In this document: piece by piece, positions 52,576 to 63,034 of the stretch | Layout of the letters: every line of letters starts with the position of its first letter | Numbering within the stretch: the stretch's first letter is position 1 | From: Phycisphaeraceae bacterium | GTDB taxonomy: Bacteria > Planctomycetota > Phycisphaerae > Phycisphaerales > Phycisphaeraceae | Assembly (NCBI GenBank): GCA_029260655.1 | Contig: JAJDCU010000072.1 | Location: forward strand, 18,846-82,845 | Length of the DNA stretch: 64,000 nt | Direction of reading: 5' to 3' | Position numbers and translations under genes: made by a program | Notes under the pieces: generated by a model | What the model was told of the DNA's origin: nothing | What the model saw: the letters and a program-made list of their open reading frames with translations, nothing else | The model's database searches: none

Positions 52576-53772
52576 ATGAAATCCCCCCGTCCGCTGGTTT
52601 GTAGCCTGATCGCATGGGTAAGCTGGATATCGCTGGCCGTCGCGCCAGCCCAGGCCCAGCCGCCAGGGGGGCAGTTGACGGACCAGGTCCTGGCCGCGTA
52701 CGCCGATGTGCAGCAATATCAGGCCACGCTTCACTTTGCGCTGCGTCACACCCAGGGCCGATGGACCACGACCCAGGCCGGGGACTTCCAGATTGCGCTG
52801 GACCGGCCCAGCAACCGCCTGCTGGTGGACACCCCCGACCAGCTACTCGCCGCCGATGGGCAAAAGCTCCGCTACCGCCACAATCAGCTCCCCGGCAAGC
52901 ACCTGGAGGTGGACGCCGTGTCCCCGCTGACCGGTGAGTGGGTCTTCCAGCAGGTGCCGATGCTGGCTCAGCCGATCATCCCGACCGATCTGGCGCTGCT
53001 GATCGCTACGGACCCGCTCAAACTCATCAGCGACGGCGCAACGGTCCGTGCGGCGCAGGTCCCCCCGGGCCCCGACGGCAGGCCTCGGCTGGAGATCCCC
53101 CTGCAGGTTGGGACCATGACGCTGACGATCGACCCCAAGACCCACCTTGCGTCGAAGGCCCATGTCCAGGTCAACACCACCGCGCTGGGGGCACCCGCGG
53201 GCATGATGATGAGCTACACGTTTGACATCGAGATCACCAACCTCAACCAGCCGATCGACCCGCAGGTATTTGCCCTGGACACCACCGGCTCGATGGCCAT
53301 GACGTCGTTGCAGGCCATGATGGGCGGGGGGCGCCAACAACACCCGATGGTCGGGCAGGATGCCCCGGCGATCACGACCGTGACCGTTGATGGCGACGAG
53401 TTCAAGCTCGAAGACGAGCACGCCAAGGTCATTGTCCTGGATTTCTGGGCGACCTGGTGCCAGCCCTGCCAGCCCGGTTTGCAGGAGCTTCAGGAGGTCT
53501 ACGACTGGGCGCAGCGTGAAGGCAAGTCCTTGGCGATCTACGCCATCAACCAAGGCGAGACCCCCGACGAAGTCCGGGCCTACTGGGAGCATTTCAAGCT
53601 CACGATGCCCGTGCTGATGGACGAGAAGTTCGTCGCCACGCAGGCGTACGGCGTCACCGGCGTCCCCGAAACCATGATTATCTCGGGCGGCAAGGTGCGG
53701 ATCGCCCGCCGCGGCTACGGCCCGGGCATCAAGGCGGAGATCGAGGCGCTGCTCAACGCCGATCCGGAGTGA
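52576..53772 (+). CDS. Exported TlpA-like thioredoxin-fold protein with N-terminal lipoprotein-carrier-like domain
   Basis: From ATG 52576 (TGGAG seven bases upstream) the product has 398 residues with a signal peptide ending AQAQ (about 1-27). The first 230 residues resemble the DUF2092/LolA-type beta sheet (TQAGDFQIALDRPSNRLLVD, LASKAHVQVNTTALGAPAG). The C-terminal redoxin domain (about 262-395) has the active site ATWCQPCQPGLQEL (CxxC near residue 295) and the cis-Pro segment GVTGVPETMIISGG. It is likely a periplasmic thiol oxidoreductase acting with an unknown partner. Confidence 0.85.
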   Translation: MKSPRPLVCSLIAWVSWISLAVAPAQAQPPGGQLTDQVLAAYADVQQYQATLHFALRHTQGRWTTTQAGDFQIALDRPSNRLLVDTPDQLLAADGQKLRYRHNQLPGKHLEVDAVSPLTGEWVFQQVPMLAQPIIPTDLALLIATDPLKLISDGATVRAAQVPPGPDGRPRLEIPLQVGTMTLTIDPKTHLASKAHVQVNTTALGAPAGMMMSYTFDIEITNLNQPIDPQVFALDTTGSMAMTSLQAMMGGGRQQHPMVGQDAPAITTVTVDGDEFKLEDEHAKVIVLDFWATWCQPCQPGLQELQEVYDWAQREGKSLAIYAINQGETPDEVRAYWEHFKLTMPVLMDEKFVATQAYGVTGVPETMIISGGKVRIARRGYGPGIKAEIEALLNADPE

Positions 53773-54010
53773 TCTCATACGCCTTCTGATTCATATACAT
53801 GCGTCTGCGAGGCCCACGTTCTTAGAGTCGATCGACGATACCCGTAGCACACAGGCTTGCCGTTTAGCGGCGGATCGTAGATCCGCGCGTTAGCCCAACG
53901 GCCAACGTTCGCCGAGCGTGGGATCCGGTAGCACACGGGAATATACGGGGGGTGCGAGCGATCTCGTTAACCGGGAGCCATCGGCTTCACACCGATATGC
54001 CAACGCTTAA
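53773..54010. other. Intergenic region with one palindromic word (53862-53892)
   Basis: No gene is supported here. A single copy of the GTTTAGCGGCGGATCGTAGA/TCCGCGCGTTAG word is at 53862-53892, the same family as the inverted pair at 50558-50646. The rest is unremarkable, ahead of the terminator of the next minus strand gene. Confidence 0.55.
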
Positions 54011-54012
54011 AC

Positions 54013-54046
54013 AAAAAAACGACTGCCCGCTGGGTTCAGCGGGCAG
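54013..54046 (-). terminator. Intrinsic terminator of the PEP-CTERM gene
   Basis: On the minus strand CTGCCCGCT and AGCGGGCAG form a perfect 9-bp stem with a six-base loop, followed by TCG and seven T residues (A-run at 54013-54019 on the + strand). It lies 40 bases past the stop of the gene. Confidence 0.92.
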
Positions 54047-54086
54047 CCGTGGTATGAAAAGCCATTCTAGTCGGCGTCGGTACTAA

Positions 54087-54773
54087 TTACCGACGACGGA
54101 TCATCATCAGACCGCCGAGGCCAAGCAGCGCGAGGCTGGCGGGCTCGGGAACGAGGGTGGTCTGCCAACGGCCGCCTTCCAGATCCAGCGAGAACTGCCA
54201 GATTTCGTTGGGGACGGTGGTTGTGACGTTGTTGTTGGCCGCTGAGTTACCCGTGTCGTCGCCGATCGAGTGAGCCCAAGAACCCTGCTCGCGGAACTTG
54301 AAGTCATACGAACCGGGGGTGGGAATCGTGATCTGGCCGACGTGCAGGCCGTTGCCCAGGTCGGTCAGCAGATCGCCGCCAGCCCAGCCGTTCATCGCAC
54401 CGGCGATTTCCCAATCGAAATTGCCAGAGTCTTCCATACCCAGACGAGCCTTGGCACTGGGTTCCCAGCCGTCGGCCCAGCTCGATTGAGGGAAGAAGCG
54501 GAGGTTGACCTCGCCCAGGGCGTTGACGGGGACCACTGCATTGCTGCCAGGGGCAGATACGGTCCAGAGCTCATCGGCAGCCTTGAGGTTCGACGAGTCC
54601 GTGCCGGGGGTCAGCCCGCTGAGGGTGTAGGTGTACAACCCACCGCCAGCGTCGAGCATCACGTCAGTCAGTCCCCAAGCGTTGAAGTCGCCACGGACAT
54701 AGTATGGCTGGGCCATCGCCGCCGAGGCCGTCATAGCCACGGCAAAAACCGCAATCAGATTTCGTACTCGCAT
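54087..54773 (-). CDS. PEP-CTERM sorted exported protein with two starch-binding-like segments
   Basis: The 228-residue product has a signal peptide (about 1-21, ending AAMAQ) and a C-terminal PEP-CTERM tail: VPEPASLALLGLGGLMMIRR. Two segments, YYVRGDFNAWGLTDVMLDAG (about 24) and WEIAGAMNGWAGGDLLTDLG (about 120), look like duplicated CBM20/CBM48-like modules, each with the pattern FNAWG/MNGWAG followed by a beta strand ending in YTY or SYDFKFRE. The tail directs it to exosortase-dependent surface sorting. It has a GGAGAGGAAGG ribosome site and its own terminator. Confidence 0.85.
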   Translation of the reverse strand: MRVRNLIAVFAVAMTASAAMAQPYYVRGDFNAWGLTDVMLDAGGGLYTYTLSGLTPGTDSSNLKAADELWTVSAPGSNAVVPVNALGEVNLRFFPQSSWADGWEPSAKARLGMEDSGNFDWEIAGAMNGWAGGDLLTDLGNGLHVGQITIPTPGSYDFKFREQGSWAHSIGDDTGNSAANNNVTTTVPNEIWQFSLDLEGGRWQTTLVPEPASLALLGLGGLMMIRRR

Positions 54774-55173
54774 AAGTCTTCCTTCCTCTCCAGTGAAAAT
54801 GGTAATTACAGAGCTCTATGAGGCCCTCCAGCCTCAAATGTATCACGGGACGAGGCAATTACAAGACAAAACAGGGTTCCGGTGAAACGTTTTACCAGTT
54901 TTTCGAAATCCCCAGGGACGAAACAGGCGATATTTCACTGTAACTGATGAATATACCGAGTTTAATCGATTTACCTGGAGCGGCTCTTGGTGCAGATCGC
55001 CCAGTGTTACATTTTCGTATGATCAGGAAACACAGCCCCGCCGGCACTAAACTGCTCGACCGCGGCCATGGATGCCCAAACGCCAAGGGAATAGCCGTGA
55101 CTTCGGTGGGGCTCGGCGGGGGCGCGGGCGTCCTGACCGACGAACATTTAGGCCGCTCAGGCGTAAGAATGCC
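54774..55173. other. Divergent intergenic region with promoters of both neighbours
   Basis: This 400-base stretch separates the minus strand PEP-CTERM gene from the + strand msr gene. No gene is supported. A minus strand promoter candidate is at 54837-54864; a + strand candidate, TTGGTG (54987-54992) and TACATT (55008-55013) with a 15-base gap, faces msrBA. Confidence 0.5.
54837..54864 (-). promoter_or_regulatory. Candidate promoter of the PEP-CTERM gene
   Basis: Read on the minus strand, TTGTAA (54864-54859) and TACATT (54842-54837) are 16 bases apart, each matching four of six consensus bases. The start codon is about 63 bases downstream. Confidence 0.4.
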
Positions 55174-56385
<1,212 letters not shown>

Positions 56386-56420
56386 AATCGTCCGCGCTGA
56401 GCGCAGTCAGGGTGCCTTAC

Positions 56421-56786
56421 TCAGCCCGCCTTGGGCTTTTTATCCCCGCTCTTCTTCGCGGGCTTATCCGAAGCGGTTGTTTTCTTTTTTGAATCTTTCG
56501 AAGGCGTCGCCTTCGTGTCGCCGGTGCTTTTCGCATCCGATTTAGATTCGGTCTTCGGCTTCGCCGCGTCCTTCTCCGCCTTCGCGTCCTTCTTATACCC
56601 TTCGGAGCGGTAGTCGGTTTCGTAGAACCCCGAGCCCTTGAAGATGATCCCCGCGCCCGTGCCGATCTGGCGGACGAGCTTGTTCTTGCCGCAGTCCGGG
56701 CATTTCTTCAACGGCTTGGCGGACATCGACTGGAACGCTTCGTGTTCATGGCCACAGGCGTCGCAGATGTAGTCGTAGGTGGGCAT
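56421..56786 (-). CDS. FmdB-family zinc-ribbon protein with Lys/Ser/Thr-rich tail
   Basis: The 121-residue protein has the FmdB zinc ribbon at the start: PTYDYICDACGHEHEAFQSM with a second pair in LKKCPDCGKNKLV, then GAGIIFKGSGFYETDYRS. The last 60 residues are almost only Lys, Asp, Ser, Thr and Ala, so disordered. FmdB proteins are small putative regulators. It lies 112 bases downstream of grpE, perhaps as the last gene of the chaperone unit. Confidence 0.9.
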   Translation of the reverse strand: MPTYDYICDACGHEHEAFQSMSAKPLKKCPDCGKNKLVRQIGTGAGIIFKGSGFYETDYRSEGYKKDAKAEKDAAKPKTESKSDAKSTGDTKATPSKDSKKKTTASDKPAKKSGDKKPKAG

Positions 56787-56872
56787 GGGCGTGGTGGTTA
56801 GTGATTGGTGGTTGGTTTAGAACACACTTGACGACTCTGGCCGCCCCCCAGAGAAGGTCCGAGGATTTTTGT

Positions 56873-56892
56873 CGAGCTAACGGCTAACAGCT
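56873..56892. repeat. TTAGC-word between grpE and the FmdB gene
   Basis: GAGCTAACGGCTAACAGCTT is another single-arm TTAGC-word, seven bases from the grpE stop codon. It shows the family is not confined to the flagellar genes. Confidence 0.6.
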
Positions 56893-56898
56893 TCTCTC

Positions 56899-57495
56899 TC
56901 ACTCCGCGATGCTGACCTTGGCGGGGCGGATGGTTAAGTCGCCCAGGAGGTAGCCGGGCTGGAGTTGGGCGGTGATGTGGTTGGGCTCGATGTCGGTGTC
57001 GGCCTGGCGCATCAGGGCTTCGTGTTGGTTGGGGTCGAAGGGTTCGCCGGCCTCGACGTCCAGCCGTCGTACGCCGAAGGCGGTGAGGGAACGCATCAAT
57101 TCGTCGTAAACCATGCCCACCCCCTTGAGCAGGTCCTGTGTGCTGGTCGTTTCGGGGTCGACCCCCAGGGCGCTGTCGAAGTGGTCCAGCACGGTGACCA
57201 GTTGCTTGGCGACTTCCAGTAACTGCTGCTGCCGCGCGGTGGTCAGGTTCTGCTCGGCCCGTCGGGCGAAGTTCTGGTAGTCGGCCACCATCCGTTTGAG
57301 CTTGTCTTCCATCGCGTCGCGCTCGCCCTGCATAGCGGTCAGGGGGTCGACTTCCTCGGCGACAACGCCGTCTTCGTCGGCCTGTGCGTCGCTTGGCGCT
57401 TCAAGGTCGGGGAACTGAAGGGCCTCTTCGGCCTCGTCCAACGCCCAGTCGTCGGGCGTGGTGGGTTCGTCGGCCTGTTTGTTTTCGTCGCTCAT
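56899..57495 (-). CDS. grpE: Nucleotide exchange factor GrpE
   Basis: From ATG 57495 the product has 198 residues. An acidic N-terminal tail (about 1-55) is followed by the long coiled coil (DKLKRMVADYQNFARRAEQN) and the C-terminal beta domain (VRRLDVEAGEPFDPNQHEAL, then LQPGYLLGDLTIRPAKVSIA). GrpE releases ADP from DnaK. dnaJ lies 41 bases upstream. dnaK is not in the window. Confidence 0.95.
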   Translation of the reverse strand: MSDENKQADEPTTPDDWALDEAEEALQFPDLEAPSDAQADEDGVVAEEVDPLTAMQGERDAMEDKLKRMVADYQNFARRAEQNLTTARQQQLLEVAKQLVTVLDHFDSALGVDPETTSTQDLLKGVGMVYDELMRSLTAFGVRRLDVEAGEPFDPNQHEALMRQADTDIEPNHITAQLQPGYLLGDLTIRPAKVSIAE

Positions 57496-57536
57496 GTCTG
57501 GCCTCGTAGGGCTCAAGGTGAATGCGTGGCGCGTGC

Positions 57537-58664
57537 TTAGCTGATATACGACTTGATCTTGTCCCAGAACCCTTCGCTGTGGGGCATGACCGATCGGTCC
57601 TCGGTTTCGGCGAACGCGCGAAGCAGGTCCTGCTGTTTGTCGGTGAGTTTCTTGGGGACCTCGATCATGAGGACGATCGCCAGGTCGCCGTGGCGGCCGT
57701 TGCGCAGGTTCGGCAGGCCCTTGCCCGTCTCGCGGATCAGGTCGCCGTGCTGCGAGCCGGGCTTGATGGTGATCTCGTGCTCGCCTTGAATGATCGGGAC
57801 GCTCAACGTCGCGCCCAGCGCCGCCTGTGTGAAGCTGATCGGCATCTTCAGGATCAGGTGGTCGTCCTCGCGTGTGAATAGTTCGTGCTCTTTGACACGC
57901 ACGACAACGTGCAGGTCGCCGTGTGGCCCGCCCTTGGCGCCGGGCTCACCCTCGCCGGGGACGCGGATCGCTTGGCCGTCGTGGATCCCGGCGGGGATCT
58001 TGACTTTCAGCACGCGCCGTTTGGGCTGGCGTCCGTCGCCGGCGCAGGTCTTGCATTTGTCCTTGATGGTTTTGCCTTCGCCTGCGCACGACGGGCAGGT
58101 GGTGACCATGCGGAACATCCCGCCCAGACCGCTTTGTGCGACCTGCCCCGCGCCGCCGCACGCCACGCAGGCGACAGGCTGAGCCCCCGGGGCCGCGCCG
58201 CTTCCTTTGCAACTCTCGCACAGGTCCTGGCGGGTGAACTCGATCTCGCGCTCGACCCCTAAGGCGACCTCCTCCAGCGTGACCTCGGTCTGGGTCTGAA
58301 GGTCGTAGCCGCGCTGAGGCCCTTGCCTTCTGCGGCGACTGGACCCGCCGAACGGTCCGCCCCCGCCGAAGATATCACCGAACATCGAGAAGATGTCGCT
58401 GACATCCATGTGGCTAAAGTCGTGGCCGCTGGTGCCCTTTAAGCCCGCGTGACCGAACTGGTCGTAGCGTTGACGCTTCTCCGGGCTCGACAAAACCTCG
58501 TAGGCCTCGGCCGACTCCTTGAATAGCGTCTCCGCCTGGGCGTCCCCGGGGTTGCGGTCGGGGTGATGCTTCATCGCCAGCTTGCGGTAGGCGCGCTTGA
58601 CGTCGTCATCCCCGGCACCCTTGCCGATCCCAAGCACCTCGTAGTAGTCGCGTTGTGTGGGCAT
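57537..58664 (-). CDS. dnaJ: Chaperone protein DnaJ
   Basis: The 375-residue product is a full type I DnaJ: J domain with HPD (KHHPDRNPGDA), a G/F-rich region with FGGGGPFGG, four zinc repeats (CESCKGSG, CVACGGAG, CPSCAGEG, CKTCAGDG, about 145-210) and the C-terminal substrate domain. It stimulates DnaK ATP hydrolysis. It lies 152 bases downstream of a groEL gene, with repeated words in the gap, and upstream of grpE. Confidence 0.98.
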   Translation of the reverse strand: MPTQRDYYEVLGIGKGAGDDDVKRAYRKLAMKHHPDRNPGDAQAETLFKESAEAYEVLSSPEKRQRYDQFGHAGLKGTSGHDFSHMDVSDIFSMFGDIFGGGGPFGGSSRRRRQGPQRGYDLQTQTEVTLEEVALGVEREIEFTRQDLCESCKGSGAAPGAQPVACVACGGAGQVAQSGLGGMFRMVTTCPSCAGEGKTIKDKCKTCAGDGRQPKRRVLKVKIPAGIHDGQAIRVPGEGEPGAKGGPHGDLHVVVRVKEHELFTREDDHLILKMPISFTQAALGATLSVPIIQGEHEITIKPGSQHGDLIRETGKGLPNLRNGRHGDLAIVLMIEVPKKLTDKQQDLLRAFAETEDRSVMPHSEGFWDKIKSYIS

Positions 58665-58673
58665 AGGCTTTTT

Positions 58674-58803
58674 ACCACAGAGACACAGAGAAGCGTAATC
58701 CGCAGATCGCGCAGATTCTCGCAGATTGTGGCGAGCGGCTCATCGCCTCAATGAGCCACCTTCGCCTTGATCTGATTCTGCGCAATCCGCGTCATCTGCG
58801 GAT
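58674..58803. repeat. CCACAGAGACACAGAG and ATCCGCAGAT word array
   Basis: CCACAGAGACACAGAGAAG (58674-58692) is followed by ATCCGCAGATCGCGCAGATT with CTCGCAGATT (58698-58727), and by a nearly reverse-complement word, ATTCTGCGCAATCCGCGTCA with TCTGCGGAT (58775-58803). It fills the gap between groEL and dnaJ, genes likely to be co-transcribed. Confidence 0.7.
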
Positions 58804-58816
58804 CACATCCGGTCAC

Positions 58817-60430
58817 TTACGCCACCGCGCCGGCGACCGGCTCGTCGTCTTCTTTCAACTCGGTGACCAGGACGTTGGTGGTGAGCATGAGCCCGGCGAC
58901 CGACGCGCCGTTCTGCAAAGCCGTGCGTGGGACCAGTGCCGGATCGATGATCCCGGCCTTGACCAGGTCCGCGTACTCGCCTGACGCGGCGTTGTAGCCG
59001 CGGTTGCCCTTGGCGGCCTTGACCTGCTCGACGACGATGTGCCCGTCTTCGCCGGCGTTGGCGACGATCTGCTGAAGCGGCGCTTCGCAGGCGCTTGCGA
59101 CGGTGTCGAAGCCGAGCTTCTCGTCGCCCTTGGCCTTGTCACGGCCCTTGTTGATCGCCTCAATCGCACGGATCAGCGCGACCCCGCCGCCGGGGACGTA
59201 GCCCTCCTTCGCCGCGGCCTTGGTGGCGTGCAGGGCGTCATCGACGCGGTCCTTACGCTCCTTCATCGCGGTCTCGGTCGCCGCGCCGACGTGGATGATC
59301 GCCACCCCGCCGGTCAGCTTCGCCAGCCGCTCCTGAAGTTTCTCGCGGTCGTAGTCGCTGGTGGTCTTCTCGATCTGGACCCTGATCTGCTCGACCCGGG
59401 CCTGGGTGTCTTTCTTCTTGCCGGCGCCTTCGATGATCGTGGTGTTGTCCTTGTCGACGATGATTTTTTTCGCCGTGCCCAGCGCATCGAGTTCGAGTGT
59501 CTCAAGCTGCTGGCCGGTGTCTTCGCTGATGAACTTAGCACCGGTGATGGTGGCGATGTCGCCGAGCAGCGCCTTACGCCGGTCGCCGAAGCCCGGGGCC
59601 TTGACGGCCGCGATCTTCAAGACGCCACGCAGCCGGTTGACCACCAGCGCCGCCAGCGCCTCGTTCTCGACATCTTCGGCGATGATCAAAAGAGGCTTCT
59701 GAGCCATCGCGACCTTGTTCAGTAGCGGCAGCAGGTCCGGCAGGCTGCTGATCTTCTTCTCGTGAACCAGGATCAGGCAGTCTTCCAGCACACACTCCGT
59801 CGTCGCCGGGTCGGTCATGAAGTAAGGCGAGAGGTAGCCCTTGTCGAACTGCATCCCCTCGACATAATCAAGGGTCGTCTCGGCGGCCTTGCCTTCCTCG
59901 ACCTCGACAACGCCGTCGGACCCGACCTGGTCGATCGCCTGTGCGATCAGCTCGCCGATCTCGGTGTCGTGGTTCGCCGACACGGTCGCGACCTTCTGGT
60001 AGTCGTCTTTGCCCTTGCACTTGACGGCCATCTCTTTGATCGCCTTGCCCGCGACTTCCGCCGCCGCGAGGATGCCCCGCTGGACCGCCACGGGGTTGGC
60101 CCCGGCGGTCACGTGACGCAGCCCCTCGTTGTAGATCGCCTCGGCGAGGATCGTCGCGGTGGTCGTGCCGTCGCCGGCCTTGTCGGAGGTCTTCTTGGCG
60201 ACCTCGACGACCATCTTTGCGCCCATGTTCTGGAACGGCTCCTGGATCTCGATCTCCTTGGCGACCGTGACCCCGTCCTTGGTTACCGCCGGGCCGCCAA
60301 AGGACTTCTGCAACACGACGTTGCGTCCGGTCGGGCCGAGGGTCACTTTCACCGCCGCCGCGAGCTGCTCCAGCCCCTTCTTGAGCTGGACCGCCGCCTC
60401 GGCGCCGAAGATCATCTGTTTGTTTGCCAT
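58817..60430 (-). CDS. groEL: Chaperonin GroEL, second copy (no GGM tail)
   Basis: The 537-residue product is a full chaperonin: [17 protein letters not shown], the ATP motif [15 protein letters not shown], and [20 protein letters not shown] with the catalytic Asp. The C-terminus ends [11 protein letters not shown], without the Gly-Gly-Met repeats of the first copy. It lies 128 bases downstream of groES. Tail loss is common in specialised paralogues, so this one may serve a subset of clients. Confidence 0.97.
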   Translation of the reverse strand: MANKQMIFGAEAAVQLKKGLEQLAAAVKVTLGPTGRNVVLQKSFGGPAVTKDGVTVAKEIEIQEPFQNMGAKMVVEVAKKTSDKAGDGTTTATILAEAIYNEGLRHVTAGANPVAVQRGILAAAEVAGKAIKEMAVKCKGKDDYQKVATVSANHDTEIGELIAQAIDQVGSDGVVEVEEGKAAETTLDYVEGMQFDKGYLSPYFMTDPATTECVLEDCLILVHEKKISSLPDLLPLLNKVAMAQKPLLIIAEDVENEALAALVVNRLRGVLKIAAVKAPGFGDRRKALLGDIATITGAKFISEDTGQQLETLELDALGTAKKIIVDKDNTTIIEGAGKKKDTQARVEQIRVQIEKTTSDYDREKLQERLAKLTGGVAIIHVGAATETAMKERKDRVDDALHATKAAAKEGYVPGGGVALIRAIEAINKGRDKAKGDEKLGFDTVASACEAPLQQIVANAGEDGHIVVEQVKAAKGNRGYNAASGEYADLVKAGIIDPALVPRTALQNGASVAGLMLTTNVLVTELKEDDEPVAGAVA

Positions 60431-60558
60431 GTGTTGGCTCCGTGTTCTTATCTGGTTATGCGCCGGCCGATGAAGCGGCCCCGCCTTGTGTGTTCATCCC
60501 GGCGTGTCCGCTTCAACGGGCACGCGATCATGCGATCAGTTGCAAACCACCGCAGTGA

Positions 60559-60879
60559 CTACTTCTCCACCACGCCCAGCAGCTCGCTTTCCTTGACGAT
60601 CATGTGCTCTGCGCCGTTGATGTCGACTTCCGTGCCGGCGTACTTGCCGTAGATCACGGTGTCGCCTTTCTTCACCGACAAGGCAGTGCGCTTGCCCTCG
60701 TCGTTGAGTTTGCCCGGGCCCACCGCGACGACCTTCCCGGTCATCGGCTTCTCCGCGGCGCTCTCAGGCAGGAAGATCCCGCTGGCGGTCTTGGTCTCGG
60801 GCTCGGTCGGCTTGACCAGCACGCGGTCTTCCAACGGGCGGACGGTTGTCTTGGGCTTAGTCTTGGTTGCGGTTGCCAT
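60559..60879 (-). CDS. groES: Co-chaperonin GroES
   Basis: The 106-residue product has the GroES core: VRPLEDRVLVKPTEPETKTA, the mobile loop GIFLPESAAEKP, KVVAVGPGKLNDEGKRTALS and VKKGDTVIYGKYAGTEVDI. A basic N-terminal leader (MATATKTKPKTT) adds about ten residues. It lies between two groEL genes and must serve as lid for one or both. Confidence 0.98.
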   Translation of the reverse strand: MATATKTKPKTTVRPLEDRVLVKPTEPETKTASGIFLPESAAEKPMTGKVVAVGPGKLNDEGKRTALSVKKGDTVIYGKYAGTEVDINGAEHMIVKESELLGVVEK

Positions 60880-60973
60880 CTCTATGTTCTCCAGCGGTTG
60901 TTCGTGGTGTGTGTAGGTTCAGTTCGTTAAGCGGTGTGGTCGGTAAGGGAGCGGGGGGAAGTTTCCGGGGGGC

Positions 60974-62668
60974 TTACATCATCCCGGGCATGCCACCCAT
61001 GCCGCCCATCCCGGGCATGCCGCCCATGCCACCCATCCCGCCCATGCCACCCATCGGATCGCCGCCGGGGGCGCCGGCAGGTTCTTCGTCCTTGGGCGCT
61101 TCGGTCACGATGCAGTCGGTGGTCAGCAGCAGGGACGCGACGCTCGTCGCGTTCTGCAGGGCCGTGCGGTCGACCTTCGCCGGGGTGATCACGCCGCGTT
61201 CGACCAGGTCGGTGTATTCAAGCTTGAGGGCATCGAAACCGAAGGCGCCCTTGCCCGCTTGAACCTTATTGACCACGACCGTGCCGCGCTCCCCGGCGTT
61301 GTCTGCGATCGTCTGGGTCGGGACCAGCAGCGCCTTGGCGACCAGCGCCACGCCCGCCGCCTCGTCGGTGTTGTTCGTCTTGAGGTTCTTGAGTTTGGCG
61401 ATCGACCGGATGAAGCTCACCCCGCCGCCGGGCACGATGCCCTCTTCCACCGCCGCACGGGTCGCGTGCAGGGCGTCTTCGACACGGGCTTTCTTTTCTT
61501 TAAGCTCCGCCTCGCTCGCCGCACCGACGTTGATCTGCGCCACGCCGCCGGTCAGCTTCGCCAGACGTTCCTGAAGCTTCTCGCGGTCGTAGTCGCTGGT
61601 CGTCGTCTCGACCTCTCGGCGGATCTGGGCGATCCTTGACTGGATGTCCTTGCTCGCGCCGGCGCCTTCGATGATCGTCGTGTTGTCCGCGTCGATCGTG
61701 ATCTTCTTGGCAAGACCAAGCTGGCTGAGCTCGACCTTATCCAGGTCAACCCCAAGGTCCTTCATGATCGGCTCGGCGCCGGTCAATACCGCGATGTCCT
61801 GCAGCATCGCCTTGCGGCGGTCGCCGTAGCCCGGGGCCTTGACCGCGCAGATGTTCAACACGCCCCGCAGCTTGTTCATCACCAGCGTCGCCAGGGCCTC
61901 GCCCTCGACGTCCTCGGCGATGATCAACAGCGGCTTCTTCGCCTGCTGCACTTTTTCTAATAGCGGCACCAGCTTCTGGATCGAGTCGATCTTGTCCTCG
62001 TGTACCAGCACCAGCGCCTTCTCCAACACGACCTGCATCTGGTCCGGGTCGGTGATGAAGTTCGGCGAAAGATATCCGCGGTCAAACTGCATCCCCTCGA
62101 CCACGTCGAAGTACGTCTCCAGGCTCTTGCCTTCCTCGACCGTGATCACCCCGTCCTTGCCCACGCGCTCGAAGGCGTCGGCCATGATCTTCCCGATCGT
62201 CGGGTCGTTGTTCGCGCTGATCGAAGCGACGTTGGCGATGTCCTTCTTGTCCTTGATCGGCTTGCTGAGCTTGTCGATCTCGGCGACCACCGTTTCGACC
62301 GCCTGACGCATCCCGCGCACCAAAGCGTTCGCCTCGGCGCCGGCGGTTATCTGACGCAGGCCTTCTTTGAAAAGCGCCTCCGCCAGCACGGTCGATGTCG
62401 TCGTCCCGTCGCCTGCCTTGTCAGAGGTTTTGCTCGCCGCTTCCTTGACGAGTTGAGCCCCCATGTTCTCGTTCTTGTCTGAAAGCTCGATTTCCTCGGC
62501 GACGGTCACCCCGTCCTTGGTCACCGTCGGACCGCCCCAGGACTTATCCAGGATCGCGTTACGGCCGCGGGGCCCAAGCGTGCTCTTCACCGCCGCCGCC
62601 AGCTTCTCAACGCCCAACAAAAGGCTCTTACGGGCGTCCGCCTCGAAGGCTAGGTCTTTTACGGCCAT
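60974..62668 (-). CDS. groEL: Chaperonin GroEL, first copy (GGM tail)
   Basis: The 564-residue product has [40 protein letters not shown] and [20 protein letters not shown]. It ends with a long Gly-Gly-Met tail ([20 protein letters not shown]), as in housekeeping GroEL. It is the first gene of the minus strand chaperone unit. No CIRCE element (TTAGCACTC-N9-GAGTGCTAA) is visible in its 366-base upstream region. Confidence 0.98.
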   Translation of the reverse strand: MAVKDLAFEADARKSLLLGVEKLAAAVKSTLGPRGRNAILDKSWGGPTVTKDGVTVAEEIELSDKNENMGAQLVKEAASKTSDKAGDGTTTSTVLAEALFKEGLRQITAGAEANALVRGMRQAVETVVAEIDKLSKPIKDKKDIANVASISANNDPTIGKIMADAFERVGKDGVITVEEGKSLETYFDVVEGMQFDRGYLSPNFITDPDQMQVVLEKALVLVHEDKIDSIQKLVPLLEKVQQAKKPLLIIAEDVEGEALATLVMNKLRGVLNICAVKAPGYGDRRKAMLQDIAVLTGAEPIMKDLGVDLDKVELSQLGLAKKITIDADNTTIIEGAGASKDIQSRIAQIRREVETTTSDYDREKLQERLAKLTGGVAQINVGAASEAELKEKKARVEDALHATRAAVEEGIVPGGGVSFIRSIAKLKNLKTNNTDEAAGVALVAKALLVPTQTIADNAGERGTVVVNKVQAGKGAFGFDALKLEYTDLVERGVITPAKVDRTALQNATSVASLLLTTDCIVTEAPKDEEPAGAPGGDPMGGMGGMGGMGGMPGMGGMGGMPGMM

Positions 62669-63034
62669 ATCAGTTCATCTCCACGAAGTAAGGTTCGGGT
62701 GGGTCTATCTCATCCAAGCCGCCGGCTGCCCCAACAGGGCTGCGGCGGGTCACTCCCAACAGAGGACAGCACCCACCGCGCGGCAGAGTGTATGTCGCAA
62801 CCGCCATGCCCGTCGGGCAGTTCGCCCCGGGTCCGACGCATAATCCTAAGCTCGGTAATATAAGTGTGTTACAGCCAGTCACCGCAATGGGTGTTACGCC
62901 ACTTAGCCACCACCCGCTGTCATCCTGACAGTCCCCGCCCTCGGGATATGACAGTTTCGCCATACGTAAAGCGATATAATGCAACGGTCGCAACCAACAC
63001 TTGATGCGATTCTTTCATCCACCGGGAACCCTCC
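62669..63034. other. Divergent intergenic region upstream of groEL
   Basis: No gene is supported. The minus strand frame at 62670-62993 has no ribosome site and no recognisable features. A minus strand -10-like TATATT is at 62862-62857, for groEL, without a clear -35. A + strand TATAAT is at 62975-62980. No CIRCE operator is seen. Confidence 0.45.
62975..62980 (+). promoter_or_regulatory. Candidate -10 element for the zinc-ribbon membrane protein gene
   Basis: A perfect TATAAT lies 54 bases before the ATG at 63035, in an AT-richer patch. No good -35 is seen at 16-18 bases, so this is a candidate only. Confidence 0.4.

Noticed and set aside
56423..56442. Short AGCCC/GGGCT stem with T-run as terminator of the msr gene
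   Set aside because: The stem is only five bases and lies inside the coding end of the convergent FmdB gene; too weak to list.
62669..62960. CIRCE operator upstream of groEL
   Set aside because: The TTAGCACTC / GAGTGCTAA arms are not present on either strand.
62670..62993. Minus strand frame of 107 codons upstream of groEL
   Set aside because: No ribosome site, no domain or helix pattern, and it fills the promoter region of groEL; likely chance.
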